From Candidatus Zhuqueibacterota bacterium (GTDB lineage: Bacteria; KSB1; UBA2214): 5,730 nt of DNA. Location: NCBI GenBank assembly GCA_022706175.1, contig JAKJDB010000202.1, positions 1-5,730 of the forward strand, in the 5' to 3' direction. A model generated the notes under the pieces. The model saw nothing but the letters and a program-made list of their open reading frames with translations, ran no database searches and was not told where the DNA came from. Positions 1-5,179 of the stretch are shown here, piece after piece. Every line of letters starts with the position of its first letter. The stretch's first letter is position 1. The translations under genes were made by a program, and so were the position numbers.

Positions 1-1
1 G

Positions 2-670
2 GCCAAGCAGTATCAGAATCAGGGGCTTTCCCTCGCCGATGTGATCAACGAGGGCAATCTGGGGCTGATGAAGGCCGCCACGCGGTTTGATGAGAGCCGG
101 GGCTTCAAATTTATCTCATACGCCGTCTGGTGGATCCGCCAGTCGATCCTGCAAGCATTGGCTGAGCAGTCACGCATCGTCCGCATCCCGCTGAATCGGA
201 TCGGTGTGATCTGCAAGATCGAAAAAACGTTGGCCGAGCTGGCCCAGTCTTTTGAACGGGAGCCGACGGAGCAGGAGCTTGCCCAGGTGCTGCATATCAG
301 CCCTGCCGAAATCGAGGACCTGCTGCAGAATAGCGGCAAACACATCTCCCTGGACACCCCTCTGGACGAGGAGGAGGACAGCCGGCTGATCGACGTACTA
401 GAGGCGCAGGATGCTCCAGGGCCGGACGCTCGACTTTTAGACGAATCCCTGGAAAAGGAGATCGAACACAGCCTCCACTCGCTGGAGCCGCGCGAGGCTC
501 AGGTGATCCGGCTCTATTTCGGCCTTGGGGCGGAACGACCATTAACTCTTGAAGAAATTGGAGTTAAGCTGAAACTTACCCGCGAGAGAGTCCGCCAGAT
601 CAAAGAAAAAGCCCTGCGCCGGCTACGCCACTCATCGCGCAGCCTGCTTTTGCGCAAATATCTGGGCTGA
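2..670 (+). CDS. rpoD: Primary (RpoD/SigA-like) RNA polymerase sigma factor, 5' end outside the window
   Basis: This is the promoter-recognition subunit of RNA polymerase, a sigma-70 of the housekeeping type. The frame is open from base 2, so the gene starts before the window; the GTG at 41 is an internal Val codon, because the 13 residues before it ([13 protein letters not shown]) are also conserved sigma region 2. Of the 222 visible residues, about 1-57 are region 2 ([21 protein letters not shown], the -10 recognition helix), SRIVRIPLN begins region 3, about 72-135 is region 3 with SLDTPL, and 160-222 is region 4 with the helix-turn-helix [20 protein letters not shown], which reads the -35 box. 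The protein ends KYLG like short FCB-group primary sigmas, which are usually just under 300 aa, so some 60-70 residues are probably missing. A group 2 sigma is possible but less likely. The 3' neighbour has its own promoter. Confidence 0.9.
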   Translation, partial: AKQYQNQGLSLADVINEGNLGLMKAATRFDESRGFKFISYAVWWIRQSILQALAEQSRIVRIPLNRIGVICKIEKTLAELAQSFEREPTEQELAQVLHISPAEIEDLLQNSGKHISLDTPLDEEEDSRLIDVLEAQDAPGPDARLLDESLEKEIEHSLHSLEPREAQVIRLYFGLGAERPLTLEEIGVKLKLTRERVRQIKEKALRRLRHSSRSLLLRKYLG

Positions 671-705
671 AAAGGCCTGCCCGGCGGTTGTCATCAAATT
701 GTGCC

Positions 706-731
706 TTTTGTCAATTTTTTTCTTGACAAAA
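706..731. promoter_or_regulatory. 9-bp perfect inverted repeat overlapping the -35 box; candidate operator
   Basis: TTTTGTCAA (706-714) and TTGACAAAA (723-731) are exact reverse complements separated by an 8-bp T-rich spacer. The right arm contains the TTGACA -35 hexamer of the promoter for the following peptidase gene, so a protein bound here would compete with RNA polymerase. Other copies of the core TTGTC/GACAA lie at 688-692 and 739-743. Part of the signal is forced, because any TTGACA with an upstream TGTCAA forms such a palindrome. The AT-rich hairpin could instead contribute to sigma-gene transcription termination: AAAAGGC (670-676) can also pair with GCCTTTT (703-709), followed by T7 at 715-721. 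Operator and terminator roles are both inference. Confidence 0.35.
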
Positions 732-751
732 CTTGATATTGTCCGTATATT
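723..751 (+). promoter_or_regulatory. Sigma-70 consensus promoter for the first M23 peptidase
   Basis: A perfect -35 hexamer TTGACA (723-728) is followed by a 17-bp spacer and the -10 hexamer TATATT (746-751), which matches TATAAT at five of six positions. Transcription would begin near 757-759 and give a leader of about 110 nt before the ATG at 868. The promoter overlaps the upstream part of the open frame that could start at TTG 733, which argues against that longer start. The element sits 50-80 bp past the sigma-factor stop, so the peptidase gene need not depend on sigma-gene transcription. Confidence 0.78.
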
Positions 752-778
752 TTTCTCGGCGTCTAAGCCTGCCGCTTG

Positions 779-868
779 ATGTACCCCCTCCATCTTTTGT
801 GTTGTTTGCTGAAATTGAGCCGAAGAATAGTCAGGATGCTGGAACCCAACACTCCAAGGGAATTGTAA
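779..868 (+). CDS. Possible 29-codon leader ORF coupled to the M23 start by TAATG
   Basis: Within the predicted untranslated leader, ATG 779 opens a 29-codon frame beginning MYPLHLLCCLL, with a basic middle (KLSRRIVR) and a TAA at 866-868. The last A of that stop is the first base of the peptidase ATG (TAATG), a classic arrangement for translational re-initiation. The peptidase Shine-Dalgarno lies inside its last codons. I see no convincing ribosome binding site before ATG 779. An internal ATG at 836 in the same frame is an alternative start. An ORF this short can easily occur by chance, and no family is recognised. Confidence 0.2.
   Translation: MYPLHLLCCLLKLSRRIVRMLEPNTPREL
856..860 (+). 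promoter_or_regulatory. Ribosome binding site that fixes the start of the first M23 gene
   Basis: AAGGG lies 7 nt before ATG 868, good Shine-Dalgarno spacing. With the promoter at 723-751, it selects ATG 868 over the longer open frame starting at TTG 733, whose start codon lies inside the promoter. Homology agrees: the paralogous protein downstream aligns from this Met onward (MQNKRIKLIYFS against MPEHKKKQLKLLYYS). Confidence 0.7.
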
Positions 869-1791
869 TGCAAAACAAGCGGATCAAACTTATCTATTTT
901 TCGCTGGGGGACAGCAGTATTAAAGAAATCAGTCTTGGCTGGGAAAAAATCGTCGCATTAGTGGCTGCGAGTTTTGTTATACTTTTAATCTCTGTATCTC
1001 TGATCATCGGCGCGGTCTCCGCTCTGTTCGGCAATCTTCAGGTAACCCACCTCAACCGTTCCAATCAGCGTCTGAAACAAGCTCTGACGGAAATGGATGG
1101 CCAGGTAAAGGCGATCGAGAACAAAGTTGAAGTGATCGAGAAAAACGATGACGATCTGCGCGTCTTTGTCGACATGCCGCTGATCAACAGCGACATCCGC
1201 AAGATGGGCGTCGGCGGCAGCAGCCCGAGCATCATCGATAATCTGGACATGGGTTACAGCGGCGCCAATCGCCAGGCTCTGGAGATCAAACGGCTGCTCG
1301 ACAATCTGTATCAGCGGGTCGAGTTGGCTTCGCAGAGCCGCAAAGAGATCGCCGACCGGTATTACGAAAAACTGAAAGAGCTCAAGCAGACCCCGTCCAT
1401 CCGGCCGGTCGCCGACGGCCGAGTGACCGACCGCTTTGGCTATCGCTTGGATCCGTTTATCGGCCGCACCATGCATCATGACGGCGTGGATTTCTCTGCA
1501 CCGCGCGGCACCGAGGTGTACGCGAGCGCCGACGGCGTAGTCACCGAAGCGGTCATCCATTACCAGCACAATCAGAGCTACGGCCGCTATGTGATCATCG
1601 ACCATGGCCATGGGAAAATGACCCGCTATGCCCATCTCGACAAGGTCCTCGTCCAACCAGGCCAGTCGATCACGCGCAACACGGTGATCGGCACGGTGGG
1701 CGACACCGGCAAATCCACCGGACCCCATCTGCATTATGAGGTGCTGGTGGCCGGCGCACCGGTCAATCCGGAAAATTTCATTTTGAACTAG
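868..1791 (+). CDS. Membrane-anchored M23 (LytM-type) peptidoglycan endopeptidase, paralog A
   Basis: This is a predicted zinc metallopeptidase of 307 aa that cuts peptide cross-links of peptidoglycan in the periplasm. Order of parts: basic cytoplasmic tail (1-27), one transmembrane helix (about 28-50), a helical or coiled-coil stalk (about 56-98) ending in the motif FVDMP (100-104), a second helical stretch (about 133-174), and a C-terminal M23 domain (about 185-307). The LytM residues are intact: zinc ligands H204 and D208 (HDGVD) and H289 of HLH (287-289), plus catalytic H256 in RYAHL, so I expect an active enzyme. There is no cleavable signal peptide; the single helix should anchor it N-in/C-out. 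It has its own promoter and a strong terminator just after it, so it is probably largely monocistronic. The exact bond cut cannot be read from sequence. Family assignment is secure, the cellular role less so. Confidence 0.9.
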   Translation: MQNKRIKLIYFSLGDSSIKEISLGWEKIVALVAASFVILLISVSLIIGAVSALFGNLQVTHLNRSNQRLKQALTEMDGQVKAIENKVEVIEKNDDDLRVFVDMPLINSDIRKMGVGGSSPSIIDNLDMGYSGANRQALEIKRLLDNLYQRVELASQSRKEIADRYYEKLKELKQTPSIRPVADGRVTDRFGYRLDPFIGRTMHHDGVDFSAPRGTEVYASADGVVTEAVIHYQHNQSYGRYVIIDHGHGKMTRYAHLDKVLVQPGQSITRNTVIGTVGDTGKSTGPHLHYEVLVAGAPVNPENFILN

Positions 1792-1811
1792 GCCTTTAAC
1801 ACGTCCTTTCC

Positions 1812-1843
1812 AGCCTGTCTCTGCCGGGACAGGCTTTTTTTTT
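1812..1843 (+). terminator. Strong intrinsic terminator between the two M23 genes
   Basis: AGCCTGTCTC (1812-1821) pairs with GGGACAGGCT (1826-1835) to give a 10-bp stem with one G-U pair and a TGCC tetraloop, running straight into nine T (1835-1843). It lies 20 bp after the stop of the first peptidase gene and only 26 bp before the first possible start of the second, so it should separate their expression to a large degree. Confidence 0.9.
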
Positions 1844-1869
1844 CACCACATCATCCAGACGATCAGTCG

Positions 1870-2826
1870 ATGAGAATGAAGAAGCAACCAAGTCGCACCA
1901 TGCCTGAGCATAAAAAAAAGCAGCTGAAACTGCTGTACTATTCCCACACCGCCACCGAGCTGCAAGAGATCAATCTGGGTTGGAAAAAGATCCTCACCCT
2001 GGTGGTGACCTGCATGAGCGTTCTGCTGTTGTTGGTCTCCTTTGTGTTGGGATTTTTCAACCACCTGTCGCGGAATTGGGAAGTCCTATCGCTGGCGCGC
2101 GCCCATCAAAAGTTGTCGAATGTCATCAGCGACATGCACACGCGCATGAACGCCATCGAGGGCATCATTCAGCATATCGAAAAGCAGGACAGCACCCTCA
2201 ACCCCTTTGTGGACGCTCCCGCGGCGCAAAAGCCTGTCGCCAGCTTTACCAGCCGTTTGGCGAACTTGGGATTCGGTGACGCGGCGGCCGCGCTGGTAGA
2301 TCAGAAAAACGCCGAGACGGAAAAAAGCAGGATCGATGAGCTCGACCGCCGCCTGAACGCCGCCAGGGTTCAACGCGCCCAATCGACGGAAATCCGGCTC
2401 GCTGAATTGCAGCGGCTCAGGCAAACCCCATCCGTGCATCCGCTGCGGGGAGGAAGGATCAGTGAGCCTTTCGGCTGGACCATGGATCCTACCATCGACC
2501 AGCTCAAATACCATGAGGGGATCGATTTCTCCGCGCTGCAGGGCACAACCGTACACGCCACAGCGGACGGAGTGGTCAAGGAATTGGGCCATCACTTTGG
2601 CCGCACCAGTGAGTACGGCCGATATGTGCTGCTGGATCACGGCAATGGCCGGCAAACCCGGTACGCACATCTGAAAGCCATCCAAGTCAAACCCGGCCAA
2701 AGGGTGTCGCGGTTCACGGTGCTCGGCGTCATCGACGACGGCGGACCGCTGGTGGGGCCGCATCTCCACTATGAAGTACTGGAAAACGGCCAACCGGTCG
2801 ATCCGGCCGGATTTCTGTTGGACTAG
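1870..2826 (+). CDS. Membrane-anchored M23 (LytM-type) peptidoglycan endopeptidase, paralog B
   Basis: This is a second zinc peptidase with the same plan as its upstream neighbour: basic tail (1-40), transmembrane helix (about 41-63), stalk helix ending FVDAP (113-117), a second charged helix (about 140-185) and an M23 domain (about 196-318). The active site is complete: H215 and D219 (HEGID), H267 (RYAHL), and H298-L299-H300. Its domain aligns without gaps to paralog A over 123 residues with about half identical by hand count, so the pair arose by an old tandem duplication. The start is uncertain: ATG 1870, 1876 and 1900 are in frame, none has a clear Shine-Dalgarno, and ATG 1900 matches the paralog's start best. 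No promoter fits between the terminator and the gene, so it relies on read-through or a signal I cannot see. The TPR gene follows after 14 bp, probably in one operon. Confidence 0.88.
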   Translation: MRMKKQPSRTMPEHKKKQLKLLYYSHTATELQEINLGWKKILTLVVTCMSVLLLLVSFVLGFFNHLSRNWEVLSLARAHQKLSNVISDMHTRMNAIEGIIQHIEKQDSTLNPFVDAPAAQKPVASFTSRLANLGFGDAAAALVDQKNAETEKSRIDELDRRLNAARVQRAQSTEIRLAELQRLRQTPSVHPLRGGRISEPFGWTMDPTIDQLKYHEGIDFSALQGTTVHATADGVVKELGHHFGRTSEYGRYVLLDHGNGRQTRYAHLKAIQVKPGQRVSRFTVLGVIDDGGPLVGPHLHYEVLENGQPVDPAGFLLD

Positions 2827-2840
2827 AATCGATCCTTTGC

Positions 2841-3809
2841 ATGCGCACCCTGTCCCTGCTCCTTCTCCCATGCCTGCTGTTTTCACAACCCGATTCCACT
2901 ACGCTGCAACGTGGTCTGGAGTTGAGCATCCGCCACCGCTACGCCGAGGCTCTGGCTCTGTTCTCCAGCGTGGCGGATTCCTTTCCCGAGCATCCGGCGG
3001 CGCCGTTTTTCACCGCCACGGTCTACCAATCCATGATGTTGGATCTGGAATCCAAACGCTGGTCGTCGGCATTCTACTCCCAGATCGATTCCGCCATCCA
3101 TCTGGCTGAGAAAAACAGCCACGACCGCTGGTGCCGCTTTTATCTCGGCGCCGCCCTTTCCTACAAGGGCTATCAGTTAGCCAGGGATAAAAAATATCTG
3201 CCGGCGATCTCCCAGGTGGTGCGTTCGGTAAAAATCATGAACCAGCTGCTCAGGGAGGACAGCAGTTTTTGCGACCCTCTGCTGGGGGTGGGCAATTATC
3301 TCTACTGGCGCAGCAAGGCCGTGGCCTGGCTGCCGCTGGTGCCGGACAAACGCAAACAAGGCATGCAGCAGGTCCGGCAGGCCTGCTCTTGCTCACAGCT
3401 GTCGCGCTGGGCCGCGCTCTCCAGCTATTGTTGGATGATGATCGAAGAGAAAAACTATGCCGAGGCCGCGGCGCTGTGCCGCAAGGGATTGATGCAGTTT
3501 CCGGACAGCCGTTTCTTCCTCTGGCCCCTGGCGGAATCGCTCTTTCGCGGTCAGGACTATACAGAGGCCAAAGAGGTTTATGAAATCCTGTTGACGTCGG
3601 TGGAAGCCGCAGAGCCCAACAACCACTATAATGAAATTGTCCTGCATTGGAAGTTGGCCCAGTGTGAACAGGCTTTGGGCCGTCGGCCGGCAGCGCAAGC
3701 CCATGCACGCCGTGTGCTCGAGCTGACGCCGGACGAGGAGGTGCGCGATCGCGCGGTGGATGAAAAAAAAGACGCCCGCAAGCTGTTGGAACCTACGGGC
3801 GCCGAATAA
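2841..3809 (+). CDS. Exported tetratricopeptide-repeat protein of unknown function
   Basis: The 322-aa product starts with a signal peptide-like segment (MRTLSLLLLPCLLFS, likely cleaved near residues 15-16), so it probably acts in the periplasm or at the envelope. Cys11 follows LLP, a poor lipobox, so a lipoprotein is unlikely. TPR-like helical pairs are visible at about 19-52 (RYAEALALF..AD.FPEHP), 205-222 (YAEAAALCRKGL..FPDS), 226-255 and 265-297; such repeats bind other proteins. The central stretch at about 145-180 (LLGVGNYLYWRSKAVAW, then LPLVPDKRKQG) is not a standard TPR and looks like the conserved core of an uncharacterised FCB-group TPR family; that is recall, not a search. It begins 14 bp after paralog B with no clear Shine-Dalgarno, which suggests co-transcription and perhaps a joint role in wall metabolism. 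No enzyme motif is seen. Confidence 0.8.
   Translation: MRTLSLLLLPCLLFSQPDSTTLQRGLELSIRHRYAEALALFSSVADSFPEHPAAPFFTATVYQSMMLDLESKRWSSAFYSQIDSAIHLAEKNSHDRWCRFYLGAALSYKGYQLARDKKYLPAISQVVRSVKIMNQLLREDSSFCDPLLGVGNYLYWRSKAVAWLPLVPDKRKQGMQQVRQACSCSQLSRWAALSSYCWMMIEEKNYAEAAALCRKGLMQFPDSRFFLWPLAESLFRGQDYTEAKEVYEILLTSVEAAEPNNHYNEIVLHWKLAQCEQALGRRPAAQAHARRVLELTPDEEVRDRAVDEKKDARKLLEPTGAE
3763..3801 (-). terminator. Likely intrinsic terminator of the epimerase gene, inside the TPR coding sequence
   Basis: Read on the minus strand, CGCCCG (3801-3796) pairs with CGGGCG (3778-3773) in an all-GC 6-bp stem with a 17-nt loop. Two bases later comes T8 (3770-3763). It lies 18 bp beyond the epimerase stop codon, where a terminator for that gene would be expected, but within the last codons of the convergent TPR gene (the A8 run encodes part of DEKKDARK). 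The long loop lowers certainty. Confidence 0.5.
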
Positions 3810-3818
3810 CCAGGGGGG

Positions 3819-5126
3819 TCAGGAACTCGTACGTTCCCGGATGAGCTTCAGCCGTTTCAGCGTCTCGATCACCGCCCGCACGGTATGATAGCTGATCTTC
3901 CACTCATGACCGAGATAGTCCCATTTGACGCGGCCGTCCCGCTCCAGCAGAGCATACCACTCCCCCACCTCATGGTTGATGTTCTTATCCCAGACAAAAG
4001 TAAAGATCTTTTCGAACGCATCCCAGTACTTTGGTTCATTGAAAAGAATGACCGCGTCGAGAAACCCCGTCAACGCTTCGGCCTGCTGCCAGAACTCTTT
4101 CAGCGTCTGCGTGGCCGGACCGTCATTGGGGCCTTCGACGAAAATGCCGCCGTATTGCCAATCTACGCCGTACGTATGGGCCTGATCCACCATTTTTCGG
4201 ATAACCGGCAGATACGGCGAAAGGTCGCTCTGCAGCACCTCGAGCGCCAGCTTGAGCAGCCAGCAGAACTCGATGTTGTGGCCATAGTTGGTGTTGTTGA
4301 GGGGACGAGCCGGTTCATCCACCGCACGGTCCGAACCCCAGACGTCGCGAAACAGAATAGCCGGCAGCGGTTGAAAGGCGCCATCGAACTGGGCCATACC
4401 GGTGCCGAATTGCGGATGGAGCATTTTTTGGACCAACAGGGAGATGATCTGCTCCAATTTGCGTCGATGCGACGGAGTGCCGGTCAGTTCGTACAGGGTG
4501 GTGAAGGCTTCCATGAGATGCATATGCACATCCAGGGTTTTGCGGTCTCCGCCGAATTCGCCGCCCGGCTTTAACGACCAATCCCGGTAAAACATCTCCC
4601 AGTAGCCGCCGAGATGACAGTCCGCGCTGCTGCGCTGAATGACATCAAAAGATTTTTCCGCATACTCTCTTCCCACCGGGTCGCCCGAGGCCAAGCCGTA
4701 CTCGGCCAGGGCGTACACGCCGAAGCTCTGGCCGTACATAATCTTGCCGTCGTTGACGACATGTCCCGCCCGATCCGTGATCCAGTACCAGCCGCCGAAC
4801 TCGGGATCCCAAAAGTGCTTGCAGGCGAATTCTACACCCTGTTGCGCTGCAGCCAGACAACGACCGCCGCCCAATCCGGCGCGGTGGGCATGGGACATGG
4901 AGTAGATCATCCGCAACTGACAAATCAGTGTTTTGTCGGTTTTACCCGTCGGTTTGCCGTTGCGATCGAAATAGCTGAGAAATCCCCCATAATCATGATC
5001 GATGGAATGGTCCAGCCAAAAAGGCAGCAGCTGGTTGGTGAGATAGGGCTCCAGCAGATCGATGCAGTGCTGGACGTGGGCCCGAATCGGCAGGGCATGT
5101 GCGGAAGACGAAGAGACCTCGTTCAT
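3819..5126 (-). CDS. AGE-family sugar 2-epimerase/aldose-ketose isomerase (cellobiose 2-epimerase-like)
   Basis: The 435-aa protein belongs to the N-acylglucosamine 2-epimerase (AGE) superfamily, (alpha/alpha)6-barrel enzymes that epimerise or isomerise free sugars at C2 using two histidines; about 400 aa is usual. Visible signatures: Arg72 in LRMIYSMS, YGQSFGVYALAEY (131-143), DVHMHLMEAF (199-208, His203 likely catalytic), YGHNIEFCWLL (281-291), EFWQQAEALTGF (344-355), and a C-terminal WKISYHTVRA with His414, the usual second catalytic His. No signal peptide, so cytoplasmic. The GHNIE and QAEAL segments resemble cellobiose 2-epimerases, but HMHLMEA also fits AGE or mannose/glucose isomerases, so the substrate is open: cellobiose or other beta-1,4 disaccharides, mannose, or N-acetylglucosamine. 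ATG 5126 has a good Shine-Dalgarno 7 nt upstream. The ECF sigma gene lies 53 bp upstream on the same strand. Confidence 0.9.
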   Translation of the reverse strand: MNEVSSSSAHALPIRAHVQHCIDLLEPYLTNQLLPFWLDHSIDHDYGGFLSYFDRNGKPTGKTDKTLICQLRMIYSMSHAHRAGLGGGRCLAAAQQGVEFACKHFWDPEFGGWYWITDRAGHVVNDGKIMYGQSFGVYALAEYGLASGDPVGREYAEKSFDVIQRSSADCHLGGYWEMFYRDWSLKPGGEFGGDRKTLDVHMHLMEAFTTLYELTGTPSHRRKLEQIISLLVQKMLHPQFGTGMAQFDGAFQPLPAILFRDVWGSDRAVDEPARPLNNTNYGHNIEFCWLLKLALEVLQSDLSPYLPVIRKMVDQAHTYGVDWQYGGIFVEGPNDGPATQTLKEFWQQAEALTGFLDAVILFNEPKYWDAFEKIFTFVWDKNINHEVGEWYALLERDGRVKWDYLGHEWKISYHTVRAVIETLKRLKLIRERTSS

Positions 5127-5133
5127 GGGATTT

Positions 5134-5138
5134 TCCTT
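5134..5138 (-). promoter_or_regulatory. Ribosome binding site of the epimerase gene
   Basis: On the minus strand AAGGA lies 7 nt before the ATG at 5126-5124, which supports that start. I see no clear -35/-10 pair in the 53 bp between the ECF sigma stop and this gene, so the two are probably co-transcribed. A 5-bp hairpin in the gap (CGTCC 5158-5162 with GGACG 5169-5173) has no T-tract and is not a terminator. Confidence 0.65.
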
Positions 5139-5179
5139 ATCGCTGGCTGACAGAATCCGTCCGTGGCCGGACGCGGTTA

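Noticed and set aside
41..43. GTG as the start of the left-hand sigma factor
   Set aside because: The frame is open to the window edge and the residues before the GTG are conserved sigma region 2, so the gene starts upstream of the window.
670..721. AAAAGGC/GCCTTTT hairpin plus T7 as a firm terminator for the sigma gene
   Set aside because: A 7-bp stem with a 26-nt loop and five bases before the T-run is weak; it is mentioned only as an alternative reading of the repeat region.
985..1734. Long minus-strand open frame (249 codons) opposite the first M23 gene
   Set aside because: It overlaps a gene with intact catalytic motifs and its translation has no recognisable motif; long antisense frames are common in GC-rich coding DNA.
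2086..2886. Minus-strand open frame of 266 codons opposite the second M23 gene
   Set aside because: It is antisense to an M23 gene with a full active site, and its translation shows no domain, signal peptide or membrane segment.
3250..3708. Minus-strand frame of 152 codons opposite the TPR gene
   Set aside because: It has a Pro/Arg/Cys-rich shadow composition and no start signal, and the plus-strand protein has a signal peptide and TPR pattern.
3762..3771. A8 run near the TPR 3' end as a programmed frameshift site
   Set aside because: It lies about 13 codons from the stop, no conserved sequence in another frame follows, and it is better explained as the T-tract of a minus-strand terminator.
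3822..3837. Inverted repeat GGAAC/GTTCC at the 3' end of the epimerase gene
   Set aside because: The stem is short and mostly within coding sequence, with no T-tract; it is likely chance.
3885..4574. Plus-strand open frame of 229 codons opposite the epimerase gene
   Set aside because: The minus-strand reading carries all AGE-family signatures; the plus-strand product has no recognisable feature.
5158..5173. Hairpin CGTCC/GGACG between the ECF sigma and epimerase genes as a terminator
   Set aside because: The stem is only 5 bp and has no T-tract on either strand.
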